Both the position numbers and the translations under genes were made by a program. This document shows, piece after piece, positions 62,083 through 64,000 of a stretch of 64,000 bases of DNA. The notes under the pieces were generated by a model that saw nothing but the letters and a program-made list of their open reading frames with translations, searched no databases and had not been told where the DNA came from. The DNA is from Vespula vulgaris. Lineage: Eukaryota > Arthropoda > Insecta > Hymenoptera > Vespidae. How positions within the stretch are numbered: position 1 is the stretch's first letter; each line of letters opens with the position of its first letter. The DNA is taken from assembly GCF_905475345.1 (NCBI RefSeq), contig NC_066587.1:18863558-18927557 (forward strand). The letters run 5' to 3'.

Positions 62083-63224
62083 GTAAATTAGCATTTTTTT
62101 GTATGTTTCGTGTAGTCTCTTGCAATATGACAATCGATTCCCGAACGCAACATTTTCTTATTATTCGACTCGTTATTCGCAAATCGGTGATACGTTGCGT
62201 TTAAGAGATATTTGCGAAAATAAGCGACGTCTCGACGTCCCTCTGAATGGTATTGCGTAATAACTTTTTTTCAAACTCTTCGCTCTTATCTTCGCGATAT
62301 ATGTATATGTTTTTTCTACGTCTTAAATGTGCTAGCAAAAATAATCAATAATTCACTAACTGCGATCGATCGAACTAAAAATACTTTTTTCTGTTCAAAT
62401 GTTATATATAATTTTATTTAATACTATCAAAAGAATTTTGTATTTTTCGGATTTCACTTTGTGCCATAAATTGGTACAGCTTATTACCAGTACGCAGCAC
62501 AGAAATTATCTTTCATGCAGTTCTATTCTCTATATCGTATTATATTTTAACATTTATAAAATTTAAAACAGCGCTCGGATTAGAGTAATAAGTATTAAAT
62601 GATATAAAAATGTACTTCTGACTATTTTATTTTATAGGTTTGGGAAATTCATCTGTGCGGGAATATCAACGAAACAGAATTTATAAATCCACCTTCGTTG
62701 CTATAGAATGGTCAAATATTCGTGTTAAAATGGACTTCGGTGACAAAGATAAGTATAATATTTTAATTTACTTTAATAATGATTCCATTATAATTAATCA
62801 AACATTTTAATTCTTTTATTATTCAATAATGCGATATACAGAAAGGAAGAGAGATAAATTCGTGTACTCTTCGTAGAGTATTCAATTCAGTTTTATTTAT
62901 TTGTTGTTACTTGTTCGTAAACAATTGAGTTTCCATATGTAAGTTATATACGATCTGAAAAAGTGATATTGTTTGCAATGTATTCAACGATACAACGTAA
63001 ATATTACCGTGCTAGTGACTTTGTACTTTGGTACACGTTTCAAAAATATATGTTTTTTTTTTTTATAATAATAGTATATCGAAGAATTAAAATATTTACA
63101 AATTTGTAAAAAAACGAAACTTTGTGTTATCTCGTTGCTCTGCCATCGAAAATGATTTCGAAAAATGTATTTTGTAGAATTTTATATTTCTTGTTATATG
63201 ATAAATTTTTATTATCGGCCAAAC
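62083..63224. other. AT-rich transition zone
   Basis: Base composition falls from CG-rich to AT-rich and CG-poor. An AG at 62638 (TTTTATTTTATAG) leads into 22 open codons ending in TAG, including WEIHLCGNINETEFINPP, a possible terminal exon but without a phase-matched partner. Otherwise nothing recognisable. Confidence 0.35.
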
Positions 63225-63327
63225 AGTTGAAACGATAGTTAATCAATCATCCTACATGATGCTCGAGCTCGATCATCTTACGTCATTTCGAAGCTGATTA
63301 CTCAAGCAAGGATCTACGAAGTCTCGA
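63225..63327 (+). other. candidate 5' non-coding exon (copy A)
   Basis: Ends at an excellent donor (GTAAGT at 63328). The start is not defined; CAGTTG near 63225 is a possible initiator. Its 3' part closely resembles the end of the next exon, see the tandem repeat entry. No ORF of interest. Confidence 0.35.
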
Positions 63328-63553
63328 GTAAGTAAATTTCAAGATTTTAATTTTATAATTTTATCAATTTTAATTGCAATATCATTAATAACGATTATGT
63401 CTTTATTTTATTTTTTTCTTTTAAGTAAAGCAGCGATAGTGATTCAGTGTAATTTTACTGTTGTGATCTAGTAATTAGAAGATAAGTCAGTAATTGAATC
63501 ATCTTGAAGCTGATTAATCGTGCGAGGATCTACAAAATCTCTAGTAAATAATA
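63271..63553 (+). repeat. tandem duplication of an exon/donor cassette
   Basis: Copy A (63271-63338) and copy B (about 63498-63553) share ATCATCTT, GAAGCTGATTA, AGGATCTAC and TCTC.AGTAA in the same order, with gaps. Both end at a 5' splice site. Spacing is about 225 bases. Confidence 0.8.
63426..63543 (+). other. candidate 5' non-coding exon (copy B)
   Basis: Preceded by TTTTTTTCTTTTAAG and followed by GTAAAT. It contains TCAGTGT and GTCAGTA initiator-like motifs, so it could also be an alternative first exon. Its 3' end is a diverged copy of exon A. Confidence 0.35.
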
Positions 63554-63624
63554 TTTGCAATTAATTATGTTATAACTTTAAATCATAACGTAGATAATAG
63601 TTATTTTGTTTTTGTCTTTTTCAG

Positions 63625-63885
63625 TTCATTGCAACGGCGCGCGAGGCAACGATATAAATTCGGTGCTTGCTCGAGAATTTAGATTCTTCCGCGTTCCGCG
63701 ATTTTTGAATTAAAGAATAAATGATTGCGCGCAATGCGATCATAGATTTAATGTCCGTCTCGTAGTAAAAGAACGTAATTAACGCCTACTAGAGTCAGTG
63801 TTTTATTTCATCAAATTAGAGTCAGTGCATCGAAGAAGATTATTGAAGATATCTTTCCGAGGATTATCGGCAAGTAGATTTTAAA
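63625..63885 (+). other. 5' UTR part of exon 3
   Basis: Follows a strong acceptor (TTTTGTCTTTTTCAG, ending at 63624). Has in-frame stops (TGA at 63844) upstream of the ATG. TCAGTG occurs twice (63795 and 63822), matching the arthropod initiator TCAGT, so extra start sites inside are possible. Confidence 0.4.
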
Positions 63886-64000
63886 ATGTTATATATAAGT
63901 TTGCAATGTTTCATTATAACACGGATAGGGGTTTTGCTTTCTTTTCGGATCATTGCAATTGCTTCGTATCAATCTACAACACCTTCAGCCGGACTCGACG
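63886..64000 (+). CDS. start of a secreted or membrane protein, partial
   Basis: ATG at 63886 (A at -3) is the first in-frame ATG after the TGA at 63844, and the frame stays open for 38 codons to the end of the window. The N-terminus reads MLYISLQCFIITRIGVLLSF, then RIIAIASYQSTTPSAGLD: a hydrophobic core and a small-residue AIAS site typical of a signal peptide, cleavable around Ser27. It follows three candidate 5' exons with proper splice signals. The family cannot be told from 38 residues; the body lies beyond the window. Confidence 0.48.
   Translation, partial: MLYISLQCFIITRIGVLLSFRIIAIASYQSTTPSAGLD

Noticed and set aside
63498..63521. Bantam microRNA-like string in the duplicated exon
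   Set aside because: Resembles bantam only with two gaps and a seed mismatch; no paired precursor arm is seen, and the splice-exon explanation is better.
1..64000. tRNA, rRNA, CRISPR array or transposon genes
   Set aside because: No TTCGAAT-type B box sat in a cloverleaf context among those checked by eye, no rRNA core or spaced direct repeats were seen, and no translated frame showed reverse transcriptase or transposase motifs. A software scan would be decisive.

Overview
The window looks like nuclear DNA from an insect, most likely a hymenopteran (ant, bee or wasp). It is moderately GC-rich and unusually full of CG dinucleotides. It carries dozens of (GA)n/(CT)n tracts and other short tandem repeats, and none of the frames I examined contains a recognisable transposon protein, rRNA, tRNA, CRISPR array or bacterial-style gene. 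The species cannot be fixed from the sequence alone. No gene could be named.

The DNA is gene-poor. Stop codons are scarce because of the CG-rich composition, so random open frames of 60-160 codons occur everywhere on both strands, and nearly all of them should be ignored. I kept only stretches where several signals agree: a good 3' splice site (pyrimidine tract plus AG), a good 5' splice site, a matching reading phase, a stop in the right place, or third codon positions clearly richer in G/C than the surroundings. Even these are candidate exons, mostly without family assignment.

Layout. 1-5.4 kb: no supported gene. 5.5-7.4 kb: a minus-strand candidate terminal exon, a GC-rich promoter-like island, and a plus-strand 89-codon ORF followed by AATAAA. 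10.5-15.3 kb: three short minus-strand candidate exons (10496-10608, 14870-14986, 15225-15262). 15.6-18.9 kb: a plus-strand two-exon gene end with agreeing splice phase (16594-16726 and 18822-18888), overlapped by a competing minus-strand ORF. 19-36 kb: repeats, AT-rich possible regulatory blocks and TATA-like sites, no firm gene. 36.4-38.1 kb: two weak minus-strand candidate exons and an exact 23-bp repeat. 38-57 kb: mostly repeats, one phase-consistent minus-strand exon candidate at 50113-50209. 57.4 kb: a plus-strand candidate exon. 61.9-64 kb: the DNA becomes AT-rich and CG-poor. Here a plus-strand gene begins, with two related, tandemly duplicated 5' exons, a third exon, and an ATG at 63886 opening a signal-peptide-like sequence that runs off the window.

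The candidate exons are scattered on both strands and do not assemble into a pathway. The window reads best as long introns and intergenic regulatory DNA around a few genes whose main bodies lie outside it or are not recognisable here.
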